DNA of 64,000 nt from Leptolyngbya subtilissima AS-A7. Its GTDB lineage: Bacteria; Cyanobacteriota; Cyanobacteriia; Phormidesmidales; Phormidesmidaceae. Within the stretch, counting starts at the first letter, position 1; each line of letters begins with the position of its first letter. Shown piece after piece: positions 43,117 through 51,045 of the stretch. The DNA is taken from contig NZ_JAMPKY010000001.1 of the NCBI RefSeq assembly GCF_039962255.1, positions 62,001 to 126,000 of the forward strand, written 5' to 3'. A model generated the notes under the pieces. It ran no database searches and was not told where the DNA came from. It saw only the letters and a program-made list of their open reading frames with translations. The position numbers and the translations under genes were made by a program.

Positions 43117-44025
43117 GGCCGCATCGACGGGGGCCACTCCCCCCTGGTCGAGGATTTGAGGAATTAAATCTTCTCGACGCACGGCCATCAGGTGGACCCC
43201 CTGACAAATTTGCTGAGCGGCTTGCACCTGCTCGGCGGCGATCTTAACCCCCTCTTGCAGCGGGTCGGCGGCGGCGGCGAGGCGATCGACAGTAGCTTGG
43301 GGAATGTTGACCCCAGGCACATTGCGGTTGATGAAATTGGCGTTTTTAGCCGACTTCAGCAGAAAAATTCCGGCGAGCACGGGGCGGTTATAGCCGGACG
43401 CCACCTGGTCCATAAACTTGGCTAGGCGATCGAAATCGGTGATCAGCTGGCTTTGAAAGAACTGTGCCCCGGCCTTGACCTTGGCCTCAAACCGCCGCTG
43501 CAACCCCGACCAACTAGTTGATTGTGGGTCGATCGCAGCTCCAGCAAACAGATCAAGCGCGCCATCGGTGAGGGGCTTGTCGTTGCTGTCTACGCCAAAG
43601 TTGAGTTTTTCGAGCAGTTTGAGCAGCCGCACCGACTCTAGGTCAAACACCGATCGCGCTTCGGGATGGTCACCGGCTTTAACCGGGTCGCCCGTGAGAG
43701 CCAGAATGTTGCGCAGCCCAAGGGCGTGAACCCCCATGAGGTCGGCTTGGAGGGCAATGCGGTTGCGATCGCGGCAGGCTACCTGACACACTGCTTCAAT
43801 CCCCTGCTGCTGGAGCAGCAGCGACGCTGCCCACGACGACATGCGCATTACCGCTCGGCTGCCGTCGGTGACATTGACGGCGTGCACTCGACCCTTGAGC
43901 ATTTGGCCCATGGCCAACATGTGCTCTGGGTTGCCCCCCTTGGGTGGCATGACCTCTGCCGTCACCAAAAACTGGCCGGCTTGGGCCGCCGTGCGCAACC
44001 GATAACCCAGGGGTGCAGAAGCCAA
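43102..44025 (-). CDS. metF: Methylenetetrahydrofolate reductase family protein
   Basis: 307-aa TIM-barrel flavoprotein of the MTHFR family. Seen: VTAEVMPPKGGNPEHM at the N-terminus, VNVTDGSRAVMRMS, the CQVACRDRNRIALQADLMG segment, LALTGDPVKAGDHPEA and FDRLAKFMDQV. Reduces 5,10-methylene-THF to 5-methyl-THF for methionine synthesis. The start is a TTG at 44025 with a perfect AGGAGG five bases upstream. A fusion partner (zinc-binding C-terminal part) found in some relatives is absent. Confidence 0.9.
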   Translation of the reverse strand: MASAPLGYRLRTAAQAGQFLVTAEVMPPKGGNPEHMLAMGQMLKGRVHAVNVTDGSRAVMRMSSWAASLLLQQQGIEAVCQVACRDRNRIALQADLMGVHALGLRNILALTGDPVKAGDHPEARSVFDLESVRLLKLLEKLNFGVDSNDKPLTDGALDLFAGAAIDPQSTSWSGLQRRFEAKVKAGAQFFQSQLITDFDRLAKFMDQVASGYNRPVLAGIFLLKSAKNANFINRNVPGVNIPQATVDRLAAAADPLQEGVKIAAEQVQAAQQICQGVHLMAVRREDLIPQILDQGGVAPVDAALAER

Positions 44026-44085
44026 ACCATCCTCCTTTGGATCTGTACGAACAGGGTGATTGAATTGATCAGTATATCTTGCCTG

Positions 44086-45096
44086 CTACAGCGGTTTAGA
44101 GTAGCCTAAGGCGTCTTTTACCCGTGCCAGGGTAGCATTGGCCACCTCGCCCGCCTTTTCGCGCCCGGTTCTGAGAATACTTTCTAGATAAGGGCGATCG
44201 CCCATCAGCTCGTTAAATCGATTCTGAATTGGCTCTAGGGCTGCCACTGCCGTGTCGGCCAGCAGCGGCTTAAACTGGCCCCAACCCATCTCTTTGCACT
44301 CTGCTGCCACCGCTGCTTTAGTCTGGCCTGACAGCAGCATATACAGCGTCAGCAGGTTGTTGCACTCGGGCCGGGCTGGGTCATCAAACCACAGCCCCCG
44401 CTCGGGGTCAGTTTTAGCCCGCTTAATCTTTTTGACGATCGCATCGGTGGGATCAGTCAGATCGATGCGGCTCTGATCAGAAGGGTCTGACTTCGACATT
44501 TTCTTCGTTCCATCAGTCAGGCTCATCACCCTCGCACCCTCAGCGCGAATCATTGGTTCAGGCACCTTAAGCACCGGATTTTCTTCGCTGCCAAACTGAA
44601 AATTGAGTCGGGCGGCGATGTCGCGGGTAAGCTCTAGGTGCTGCTTTTGGTCTTCGCCGACAGGCACCAGGTCGGGGTCGTAGAGCAAAATGTCGGCGGC
44701 CTGTAGCACCGGATAGTCGAGCAGACCAATGCTGACGTTTTCCCCCTGCTTAATCGCCTTTTCCTTGAACTGAATCATGCGCTCTAGCCAGTTGAGCGGG
44801 GTGATGCAATTAAACAACCAGGCCAGTTCTGAGTGGGCCGATAGGTGCGACTGCACAAAGATAGTGGCTTTGTCGGGGTCAATGCCGCAGGCGATGTAGG
44901 TGGCTGCCACCTTGTAGGTATCTTCCGCCAGCCGCTTAGGGTCGTGGGGCACCGTAATGGCGTGGAGGTCGGCCATAAACAAAAAGGCGTCGTATTCTTC
45001 TTGCAGGTCAACCCAGTTGCGAATTGCCCCTAGATAATTGCCCAGGTGGAGGTTGCCCGTTGGCTGAATGCCTGAAAGAATGCGCTGTTTGGCCAT
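44086..45096 (-). CDS. trpS: Tryptophan-tRNA ligase
   Basis: Class I synthetase charging tRNA-Trp. The HIGH-type motif is in GNLHLGNYLGAIRNW and the KMSKS loop in TKKMSKSDPSDQSRIDL. 336 aa, standard bacterial TrpRS length. Its substrate tRNA gene is 9 kb away in the same window. Last residues KDALGYSKPL. Confidence 0.97.
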   Translation of the reverse strand: MAKQRILSGIQPTGNLHLGNYLGAIRNWVDLQEEYDAFLFMADLHAITVPHDPKRLAEDTYKVAATYIACGIDPDKATIFVQSHLSAHSELAWLFNCITPLNWLERMIQFKEKAIKQGENVSIGLLDYPVLQAADILLYDPDLVPVGEDQKQHLELTRDIAARLNFQFGSEENPVLKVPEPMIRAEGARVMSLTDGTKKMSKSDPSDQSRIDLTDPTDAIVKKIKRAKTDPERGLWFDDPARPECNNLLTLYMLLSGQTKAAVAAECKEMGWGQFKPLLADTAVAALEPIQNRFNELMGDRPYLESILRTGREKAGEVANATLARVKDALGYSKPL

Positions 45097-45278
45097 AGGT
45101 CTATGGAGTGTAGCTACGTAAAAGGATTGGCATAACGCCAGCGGGCGAACCCCCTATGAATTTACCCCAATCTCTGCCCGCCGCAGTAGCCAGCAACTGA
45201 CCAATAGTCAGGCTTTCCTTGTCGGGAAAGGTTAAGTTGCTTAGATTTGTAACATGCAATCATAAATCCATAACTCCT

Positions 45279-45575
45279 ATGACGCTCCCCACCGACCTGT
45301 CGACCCGTCTACAAACTGCTATTGGCTTGGCTAAAGAAGTGCAGCAGCATCCCGAAGCCCACCAGGCTTTTCAAGAGGTGGTCGGAGACCTCAAAACCGA
45401 AAGCCCCGTTGCCGCCGAATTGCTAGAGCAGCTTTGGCGAGAGTACATTGGCACCCAGCGTTCTTCGCTGTTTTGGGAACAGCTGTCTGAGGTCGAGAAA
45501 AACCTTTCCGATCGCCTCAGCGAGAGCCACATTCAGCTCAAGCAAAACTACCTGCGACTGATGCAGGAGCAGTAA
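45279..45575 (+). CDS. Conserved hypothetical protein (98 aa)
   Basis: Helical, acidic protein from ATG 45279 (MTLPTDLSTRLQTAIGLAKEVQQHPEAHQAFQEVVGDLKTESPVAAELLEQLWREYI). The upstream in-frame extension to 45219 lacks support. It looks like a small conserved cyanobacterial protein, with no known function. A REP-like hairpin follows 26 bp downstream. Confidence 0.65.
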   Translation: MTLPTDLSTRLQTAIGLAKEVQQHPEAHQAFQEVVGDLKTESPVAAELLEQLWREYIGTQRSSLFWEQLSEVEKNLSDRLSESHIQLKQNYLRLMQEQ

Positions 45576-45601
45576 GAAAGCGCAATTTAATATGAAACTT
45601 T

Positions 45602-45634
45602 CGTAGGATGGGCACTGGGTTTGCCCATCCTACG
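45602..45634. repeat. REP-like perfect hairpin (13-bp stem)
   Basis: CGTAGGATGGGCA and TGCCCATCCTACG flank a 7-nt loop. GTAGG(A/G)TGGGCA-type palindromes recur in many bacterial genomes as dispersed extragenic repeats. Here it may also terminate the small upstream gene, since TTT follows. Confidence 0.7.
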
Positions 45635-45723
45635 TTTAGCTACAACTACTTGCTGCGAACAGCGCCAAGGTCTTCAAGTTTTGCTACGAGAACCAGGCAA
45701 GCTAGGCAACGGCTCAACCTCGT

Positions 45724-46224
45724 CTATGTCTCGATTTTTTTGCCTTGGTCTTTGTGCTCAGGTTGCTCGGCTAAAAGGCTGTCTCGCAGGGTCAGATATT
45801 GTTTGCCCTTTTCCGTGAGTTCTACCTGTTGCTTGAGTTCACCTGATTTGGGCATTTTATCAAGGTCTACTTTCAGGTTGATAAAGCCTAAGCTAGACAG
45901 CCGTTTTAGTTCTGTTGTGAACTTAGTAGTGCCTTCGTAGGATGTAGACTCGTCGTCATTATTAAGTTGTTGTAAATGATTTAGCTCATCTTCAGAAACC
46001 AGGCTAGTTAGCAATAATTGGATAGACTCAACATAGGGTTGTTCGGCTTCTTCAATTTCAAAGGGGCCGATTTTAGCTTTTTGAATATTTTGGTTTGAGA
46101 TTTGCTCCAATAAGTTAAACAGAGGTTTGTAAAACAATATCAAGACGACGGTGATCAGCAGCGGCCAAGAGAATAAGATTGGTCCTAGTACTGATACCCA
46201 ATCAAAAAGAGAAGGGTTACTCAC
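45724..46224 (-). CDS. Hypothetical membrane-anchored protein (166 aa)
   Basis: Not recognised. One TM helix at residues 12-33 (LGPILFSWPLLITVVLILFY), a short linker (QNIQKAKIGPFEIEEAEQ) and a soluble C-terminal part that resembles a winged-helix fold (TTELKRLSSLGFINLKVDLDKMPKSGELKQQVELTEKGKQYL). Base composition is AT-richer than the neighbours. Confidence 0.55.
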   Translation of the reverse strand: MSNPSLFDWVSVLGPILFSWPLLITVVLILFYKPLFNLLEQISNQNIQKAKIGPFEIEEAEQPYVESIQLLLTSLVSEDELNHLQQLNNDDESTSYEGTTKFTTELKRLSSLGFINLKVDLDKMPKSGELKQQVELTEKGKQYLTLRDSLLAEQPEHKDQGKKIET

Positions 46225-46283
46225 GTAGCATTATCTCCATAGCTGCTAGGATTAAGAAAATACTTGTAGATTAATTAGCTCGC

Positions 46284-47231
46284 TCATTCAGCGGGCAAAG
46301 TGCTGACATTTGCATCTGAGGCTGCACTGGTATTAAGCTGGGGCAAAAATTTGCGAATTAAGCCAATGGTGACCCCGGGTAGCTCTAGCTGAGGGGTCAG
46401 TCCAGCGTCATCGAGCTGATAAAAAATTTGAATCGCTTGGGGATTAATCGCCATAAGACGGCGACCGATATCTGGGCCAGTGAACTCAGATTTTTTGCCC
46501 CAAATAATTGCCGTGGGCACCGTGAGTTGACTGATGTATTGCGACAGGTCAAAACACAGGTCGCCTCGCACAAAAGCCAGGGCTGCATACTCAGCATTCT
46601 CCTGCTGGGCTGATTGCAAATATGCCTCAACAATTTCTGGAGAAACTCGCTCTGGCTGAGCAAACTGCCGCTGCTCTAAAAAACTGCGAATGCCAAAACT
46701 GTTCGCTACCCCGGTGTTGTAGAGTAGCTGACTCAGGATTGGCAAACTGACAAATTGAGCAAATTGGGCGAACCCGCTGAGGCGGTAGTCTTGGCCAAAC
46801 TCGGCTAGCCCAGCTAGGGTGGTAACGATTAGCGATTTGAACAAGTCAGGTCGATCAATAGCCGCACGCACCGTAAAAGCAGCCGTCAGTGCTGAGGCAA
46901 TGACAGTGGTCGGCCCGTCACAGGTCTGCTCTAAAAACTCGGTAATGATCGCAATGTAGTCGTCTACTTGATAGTCTCGCACCGGATGATCTGAGCGGCC
47001 CCAGCCGATTAAATCTGGGGCTAACACTCGATAGTCTGCGGCAAAAGCGGGATACACCTTAGACCATTCGTAGGCTGAAGAACCACCCCCAAAACCGTGG
47101 AGAAAGACCAGGGTCTCTTTGGCCTCTGGCCGATTTGGTTCTTCCCAAGGCTGGCCCTCGGGAGTGTAGTAAACCATGCGGCCATACCGGGTTGTGATGG
47201 AGCGACTAGAAAAACCGGGTGGAACAAACAT
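46284..47231 (-). CDS. Alpha/beta hydrolase-fold protein, atypical catalytic sites
   Basis: 315 aa from ATG 47231. Core seen: oxyanion-hole LVFLHGFGGGSSAYEW, LAPDLIGWGRSD, and the nucleophile-elbow position in VIASALTAAF (A-S-A instead of G-x-S-x-G). At the usual catalytic-histidine position the sequence is DDAGLTPQLELPG, where active enzymes have GH. The fold is clear, but the triad looks incomplete, so it may act as a binding protein or a non-standard enzyme. Homologues are common in cyanobacteria. Confidence 0.85.
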   Translation of the reverse strand: MFVPPGFSSRSITTRYGRMVYYTPEGQPWEEPNRPEAKETLVFLHGFGGGSSAYEWSKVYPAFAADYRVLAPDLIGWGRSDHPVRDYQVDDYIAIITEFLEQTCDGPTTVIASALTAAFTVRAAIDRPDLFKSLIVTTLAGLAEFGQDYRLSGFAQFAQFVSLPILSQLLYNTGVANSFGIRSFLEQRQFAQPERVSPEIVEAYLQSAQQENAEYAALAFVRGDLCFDLSQYISQLTVPTAIIWGKKSEFTGPDIGRRLMAINPQAIQIFYQLDDAGLTPQLELPGVTIGLIRKFLPQLNTSAASDANVSTLPAE

Positions 47232-47690
47232 GATATTACTCTTCAAAAATGAGCGGAACCTGGAGCTAGTAGACGGCCACGCTAAAGGTGGCAAACTAGG
47301 TTGGGCATACGGTTCACGGTTTCAGGTTCAAGACAATCCGTAAGCCGTATACCTGAAACCGTAAACCTAAGTTACTAGATCCTGTCATAATCAGCTTGGC
47401 AAGCGCTAGCACTGACTGGCGGAAATATGACAACCCTTGCTGGAAGTTTCGGGTGCTTGTTGCCAAGTTTTAAAAGTAGTTAGCTTATACCTTAAGATGA
47501 AATATTAAATAATTAATTCAGTAATTGTTATCAACCAATAGTTGTATGCTTCGTTCGCGTAGGGTATGAAATAACTTGTTATTGGAGAGATGTGGGCAGC
47601 GGGCTAGGGATGTTTTAGTGTAGAGATAACCTGAGTTTTATTTATTACTGAAATCAGGATTGAATCGATGCCAGTGAGGATACTTTGCTT
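47232..47690. other. 459-bp intergenic region with foldback element e
   Basis: Divergent promoter region between the hydrolase and macro-domain genes. It contains the inverted repeat GGTTCACGGTTTCAGGT (47311-47327) / ACCTGAAACCGTAAACC (47351-47367), with 16 of 17 positions pairing, and an AT-rich stretch at about 47490-47545. No convincing ORF. Confidence 0.55.
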
Positions 47691-48239
47691 ATGGCTACCC
47701 CTGATGTGTGGGACCAAATGCTTGTGCTGCAAGGCGACATTACGCGCCAGCATGTCGATGCGATCGCCAATGCTGCCAATGAGTCGCTGCTAGGCGGTGG
47801 CGGGGTAGATGGGGCGATTCATCGAGCCGCCGGGCCAGAACTGTTGACTGAGTGTCGTCAGCTGGGCGGCTGTCCGACTGGGCAGGCCAAAATCACTCGA
47901 GGCTATCACTTACCGGCCCGGTGGGTCATTCACACGGTGGGGCCGGTGTGGCGTGGGGGGCACCACAACGAGGATGAGCTATTGGCAAGCTGCTACCGCT
48001 ACAGCCTTGCCCTCGCAAGCGAGCGTGACCTTCGCACCCTAGCGTTTCCCGCTATTAGCACTGGGGTCTATGGTTTTCCGCTAGAGCGGGCGGCGCAGAT
48101 TGCGATCGCAACCGTAAAAGCAGCGCTAGAGCAGACATCTTCTCTCAAGCAGGTCAGGTTTGTCTGCTTTAGCGATCGCGCTCACCAGGTCTATCAGTCG
48201 GTGCTAACCAAGAGCAAAAACAGCTCTACAGTCGGCTAG
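47691..48239 (+). CDS. Macro-domain O-acetyl-ADP-ribose deacetylase (MacroD/YmdB type)
   Basis: 182 aa from ATG 47691. ADP-ribose binding elements: [39 protein letters not shown] (the [15 protein letters not shown] signature of MacroD-type hydrolases) and [20 protein letters not shown]. It should remove ADP-ribose from acidic residues or hydrolyse O-acetyl-ADP-ribose. Soluble and monocistronic. No ADP-ribosyltransferase (DarT-like) lies next to it, so it is not an obvious antitoxin. Confidence 0.95.
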   Translation: MATPDVWDQMLVLQGDITRQHVDAIANAANESLLGGGGVDGAIHRAAGPELLTECRQLGGCPTGQAKITRGYHLPARWVIHTVGPVWRGGHHNEDELLASCYRYSLALASERDLRTLAFPAISTGVYGFPLERAAQIAIATVKAALEQTSSLKQVRFVCFSDRAHQVYQSVLTKSKNSSTVG

Positions 48240-48292
48240 CAAGCTCTGGAGCTGTTTCACTCAGGCTGCGCTGCTGCTGATGCTCAGGTAGC

Positions 48293-49498
48293 TTATTGCA
48301 GAAGATCATGGCAGGCCTGGGCGATCGCCCACTCTTCCTGGGTATGCACCACCAGCACCCGCACCGCCGAATCCGCCGCCGCAATATCCTGGTCATCCTT
48401 GGTTCTGCTGAGGTCAGGCTTTAGCCGCAGCCCCAGAAACTCAAACGGCTCGCAGGCCTGCTGCCATAGCGGGGGGCTGTTTTCGCCCATGCCGGCAGTA
48501 AACACTACCCCATCTAGCCCTCCCAGACTGGCAATCATCGCCCCCATCTCGCGCCGCAGGCGGTGGGTAAACACCTCAATCGCTAGCTTGGCCTGAGCAT
48601 CGCCTTGCTCCATGGCCTCCGCTACAGCGCGCATGTCATTGGAGCGGCCCGACAGTCCCTTTAGCCCAGATTCTTTGTTTAATAGCTGGTCGAGTTGGTC
48701 AGCGGTGTAGCCCTCTTGCCGCATCAAATAGATCAGAATGCCAGGATCAACGCTGCCCGAGCGACTGCCCATCATCACGCCATCCAGCGGCGTAAACCCC
48801 ATGGTCGTATCGACGCAGACGCCGTTTTTGACCGCCGCCAATGAGCAGCCGTTGCCCAGGTGGCAGGTGAGAATTTTCAGGCTGGCGATGTCTTGCCCCA
48901 TTAGATCCGCCGCCCGCTGGGCCACGTACTGGTGGCTAATGCCGTGGAACCCGTAGCGACGAATGCCCTGCTCGACCCAGGCGTAGGGACCGGGATAGGT
49001 CGCTGCCGCCTCGGGCATGCGGGCATGAAACGCGGTATCGAACACTGCTACCTGGGGCACATCGCCCAAAATGCCCTCCAGCGCCTCGATGCCCTGCAGG
49101 TTGGCCGGGTTGTGAGCCGGGGCCAGCGGAATCAGCCGCTGAATTGCGGCTTTAACCTGATCGTCAATGCGCACGCTGTCGATGTACTCGCGCCCGCCGT
49201 GCACCACGCGATGGCCTACGGCGTCAATATCTGAAAGGCTTTCTAGCACCTGAGTTGGCCCCTCCACCAGGGTCTTCACCATCGCCTCCAGGCCCTCGGC
49301 TTTGTCGGCAATGGGCAGCACCTGCTGCATCGATTCTCCTGCACCGCTGGCAGAGAGTTCTACCTTGCCCTGCTGATGGGTCCAGTCGAGGGCGGCGCGC
49401 CACAGGGGGGTGGGCACTGCGTCCTCGGCCCCCTGGCTAAGGTCAAACAGGCAGCTTTTGTGGCTGCTCGACCCGGCGTTAAGCACCAAAATTTTCAT
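48293..49498 (-). CDS. ackA: Acetate kinase
   Basis: Makes ATP and acetate from acetyl phosphate. 401 aa; signatures MKILVLNAGSSSHK at the N-terminus, VFDTAFHARMPEAAATYPGPY, RRYGFHGISHQYVAQRAA, CHLGNGCSLAAVKNGVCVDTTMGFTPLDGVMMGSRSGSVDPG and the C-terminal FTAGMGENSP. In cyanobacteria it works in dark fermentation with phosphotransacetylase or phosphoketolase, which are not in this window. It is last in a minus-strand block of reserve-carbon genes. Confidence 0.97.
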   Translation of the reverse strand: MKILVLNAGSSSHKSCLFDLSQGAEDAVPTPLWRAALDWTHQQGKVELSASGAGESMQQVLPIADKAEGLEAMVKTLVEGPTQVLESLSDIDAVGHRVVHGGREYIDSVRIDDQVKAAIQRLIPLAPAHNPANLQGIEALEGILGDVPQVAVFDTAFHARMPEAAATYPGPYAWVEQGIRRYGFHGISHQYVAQRAADLMGQDIASLKILTCHLGNGCSLAAVKNGVCVDTTMGFTPLDGVMMGSRSGSVDPGILIYLMRQEGYTADQLDQLLNKESGLKGLSGRSNDMRAVAEAMEQGDAQAKLAIEVFTHRLRREMGAMIASLGGLDGVVFTAGMGENSPPLWQQACEPFEFLGLRLKPDLSRTKDDQDIAAADSAVRVLVVHTQEEWAIAQACHDLLQ

Positions 49499-49581
49499 GG
49501 CACCCTACGAAACTCGGCCATTATCGTCCCACCTTCTGATCCACCAGCCGCCCAAAATCCAAAATCGCCATTCTCTAGTCC

Positions 49582-50220
49582 CTACGTCCCCGGTCTTGAA
49601 TCTAGCTCGTCGGGTAGATGGGAGCGATCGCCGTGTTTGGCCAGCATCGGCCCATGTTGGTCGAACCGGACCAGACTGAGCGAAGCGACGGGCAGCTCGA
49701 TGCGATCGCGGTACCGACCGCTATCGATACCCAACAGATTACAGAGCACCAGTCGAATCGTGGTTTTGTGCGACACAATCAGCACATTGCCGGTGCTGTG
49801 GTTGGCCTCAATTTCAGCCATCACCAGGGCGGCGCGGCTGGCTACCTGAACGCCCGTTTCGCCCCCCGTAGGCGGGTTCCAAGCGGGTTCGGCCAGCCAG
49901 CGCATGTAGTCTTGGGTGTACTCTGCCTGCACCTCGTCGTGGGTCTTGCCTTCCCACTCGCCAAAGAACATCTCCTTCAACCCGTCGCGCAGCTGCATGG
50001 TCTGGCCCGTGGCCTCACAAAAGGGCGTGGCGGTTGCCACCGTGCGCCGCAGCGGGCTGGCATATACTGCCTGCCAGTCTAGGTGCTGGTATTTGTCAGC
50101 AAAGGCCTGGGCCATAGCGGCACCTGAGGCAGTCAGCTCTGGGTCAGATAAGCCGCAGTAGGTGTCGCTCTGGCTCAATTCGGTTTCGCCGTGGCGGAGC
50201 AAGTAGAGGTTGAGAGTCAT
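49582..50220 (-). CDS. Histidine phosphatase / phosphoglycerate mutase-like protein, copy 1
   Basis: 212 aa. Phosphohistidine motif LYLLRHGETELSQ at residues 4-16, acceptor glutamate in EMFFGEWEG, and second histidine in IVSHKTTIRL. Substrate among sugar phosphates cannot be assigned; GpmB-like annotation is common. It is a tandem paralogue of the gene at 50282-50920: same length, same N- and C-terminal motifs (GDRSHLPDEL, RPGT). Confidence 0.92.
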   Translation of the reverse strand: MTLNLYLLRHGETELSQSDTYCGLSDPELTASGAAMAQAFADKYQHLDWQAVYASPLRRTVATATPFCEATGQTMQLRDGLKEMFFGEWEGKTHDEVQAEYTQDYMRWLAEPAWNPPTGGETGVQVASRAALVMAEIEANHSTGNVLIVSHKTTIRLVLCNLLGIDSGRYRDRIELPVASLSLVRFDQHGPMLAKHGDRSHLPDELDSRPGT

Positions 50221-50281
50221 GGGGGAACGTCAAGACGCTACTCTCCTATCGTCTGGGTCGGCGCGATCGCTGGCATCCCCC

Positions 50282-50920
50282 CTAGGTGCCTGGTCTGGTC
50301 TCCAGCTCTGGGGGCAGGTGGGTGCGATCGCCGTGCTTCATCAACATGGGGCCGTTGTTACTAAATTGCACGTGGGTAACAGAGGCGACCGGCAGACTGA
50401 TGCGATTGCGATAACGCCCCACATCCATCCCCATCAGGTTGCACAAAATAATTCGAATGGTGGCCTTGTGAGACACCACCAGCACGTTACCTTCGGCAAA
50501 GTTTTCTTCAATTTCGGCCATCACCAGCGAGGCCCGGCTGGCGATTTGCACTGAGCTTTCGCCCCCGGTAGGCGGGTTCCAGGCTGGTTCGGTGAGCCAG
50601 TGCAGGTAGTCGTCGGCAAAGTGCTCGCGCACATACTCGGCGGTTAGCCCCTCCCACTGCCCGTAGTTAATTTCCTTTAGCCCATTGCGCAGCTGCACAT
50701 TCACGTCCACGGCTTTGCTCAAGGGCATGGCCGTCGCGATCGTGCGCTTCATCGGGCTGGCAAAGATAGCCTGCCAGGGCATGGCCTGATACTTGGCCGC
50801 AAAGGCATCGGCCATGGCCACGCCTTCTGTGGTGAGCTCGGGGTCTAGCTCGCCACAGAAGCCGCCAGTTTGGCTAAACTCGGTTTCGCCGTGGCGCAGG
50901 AGGTAGAGGTTGAGGGACAT
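50282..50920 (-). CDS. Histidine phosphatase / phosphoglycerate mutase-like protein, copy 2
   Basis: 212 aa from ATG 50920 (MSLNLYLLRHGETEFSQ); the 25 extra residues of the longer frame are encoded by the foldback repeat and are not family sequence. Same catalytic set as its neighbour: RHGETE, KEINYGQWEG, VVSHKATIRI. The pair diverges mainly in surface regions, consistent with an old tandem duplication. Both lie between ackA and glgP. Confidence 0.92.
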   Translation of the reverse strand: MSLNLYLLRHGETEFSQTGGFCGELDPELTTEGVAMADAFAAKYQAMPWQAIFASPMKRTIATAMPLSKAVDVNVQLRNGLKEINYGQWEGLTAEYVREHFADDYLHWLTEPAWNPPTGGESSVQIASRASLVMAEIEENFAEGNVLVVSHKATIRIILCNLMGMDVGRYRNRISLPVASVTHVQFSNNGPMLMKHGDRTHLPPELETRPGT

Positions 50921-50929
50921 GGGGGATGT

Positions 50930-51045
50930 GGGGGTGGATGGGTAGGCGAGTAGGAGGGTGGATGGGGGGGCGAGTGAGTTTGGGCTTGGGCTCATTCACT
51001 TACCCATTACCCTCCCACCCATCTACCCATCCACCCATCTACACA
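50930..51045. repeat. Intergenic foldback element b (G/C-rich)
   Basis: Left arm 50930-50977 is G-rich with repeated GGTGGATGGGTAG-type units; right arm 50993-51045 is its imperfect complement (CTACCCATCCACCCATC). Sits between glgP and the mutase gene on the minus strand; the right arm runs into the last codons of glgP. Confidence 0.7.

Noticed and set aside
45608-45940. Plus-strand ORFs overlapping the hairpin and the 166-aa minus-strand gene
   Set aside because: They begin in the REP-like hairpin and run antisense to a better-supported gene.
47691-48239. Macro-domain protein as a DarG-like antitoxin
   Set aside because: No DarT-like ADP-ribosyltransferase beside it, and the sequence is of the stand-alone MacroD/YmdB type.
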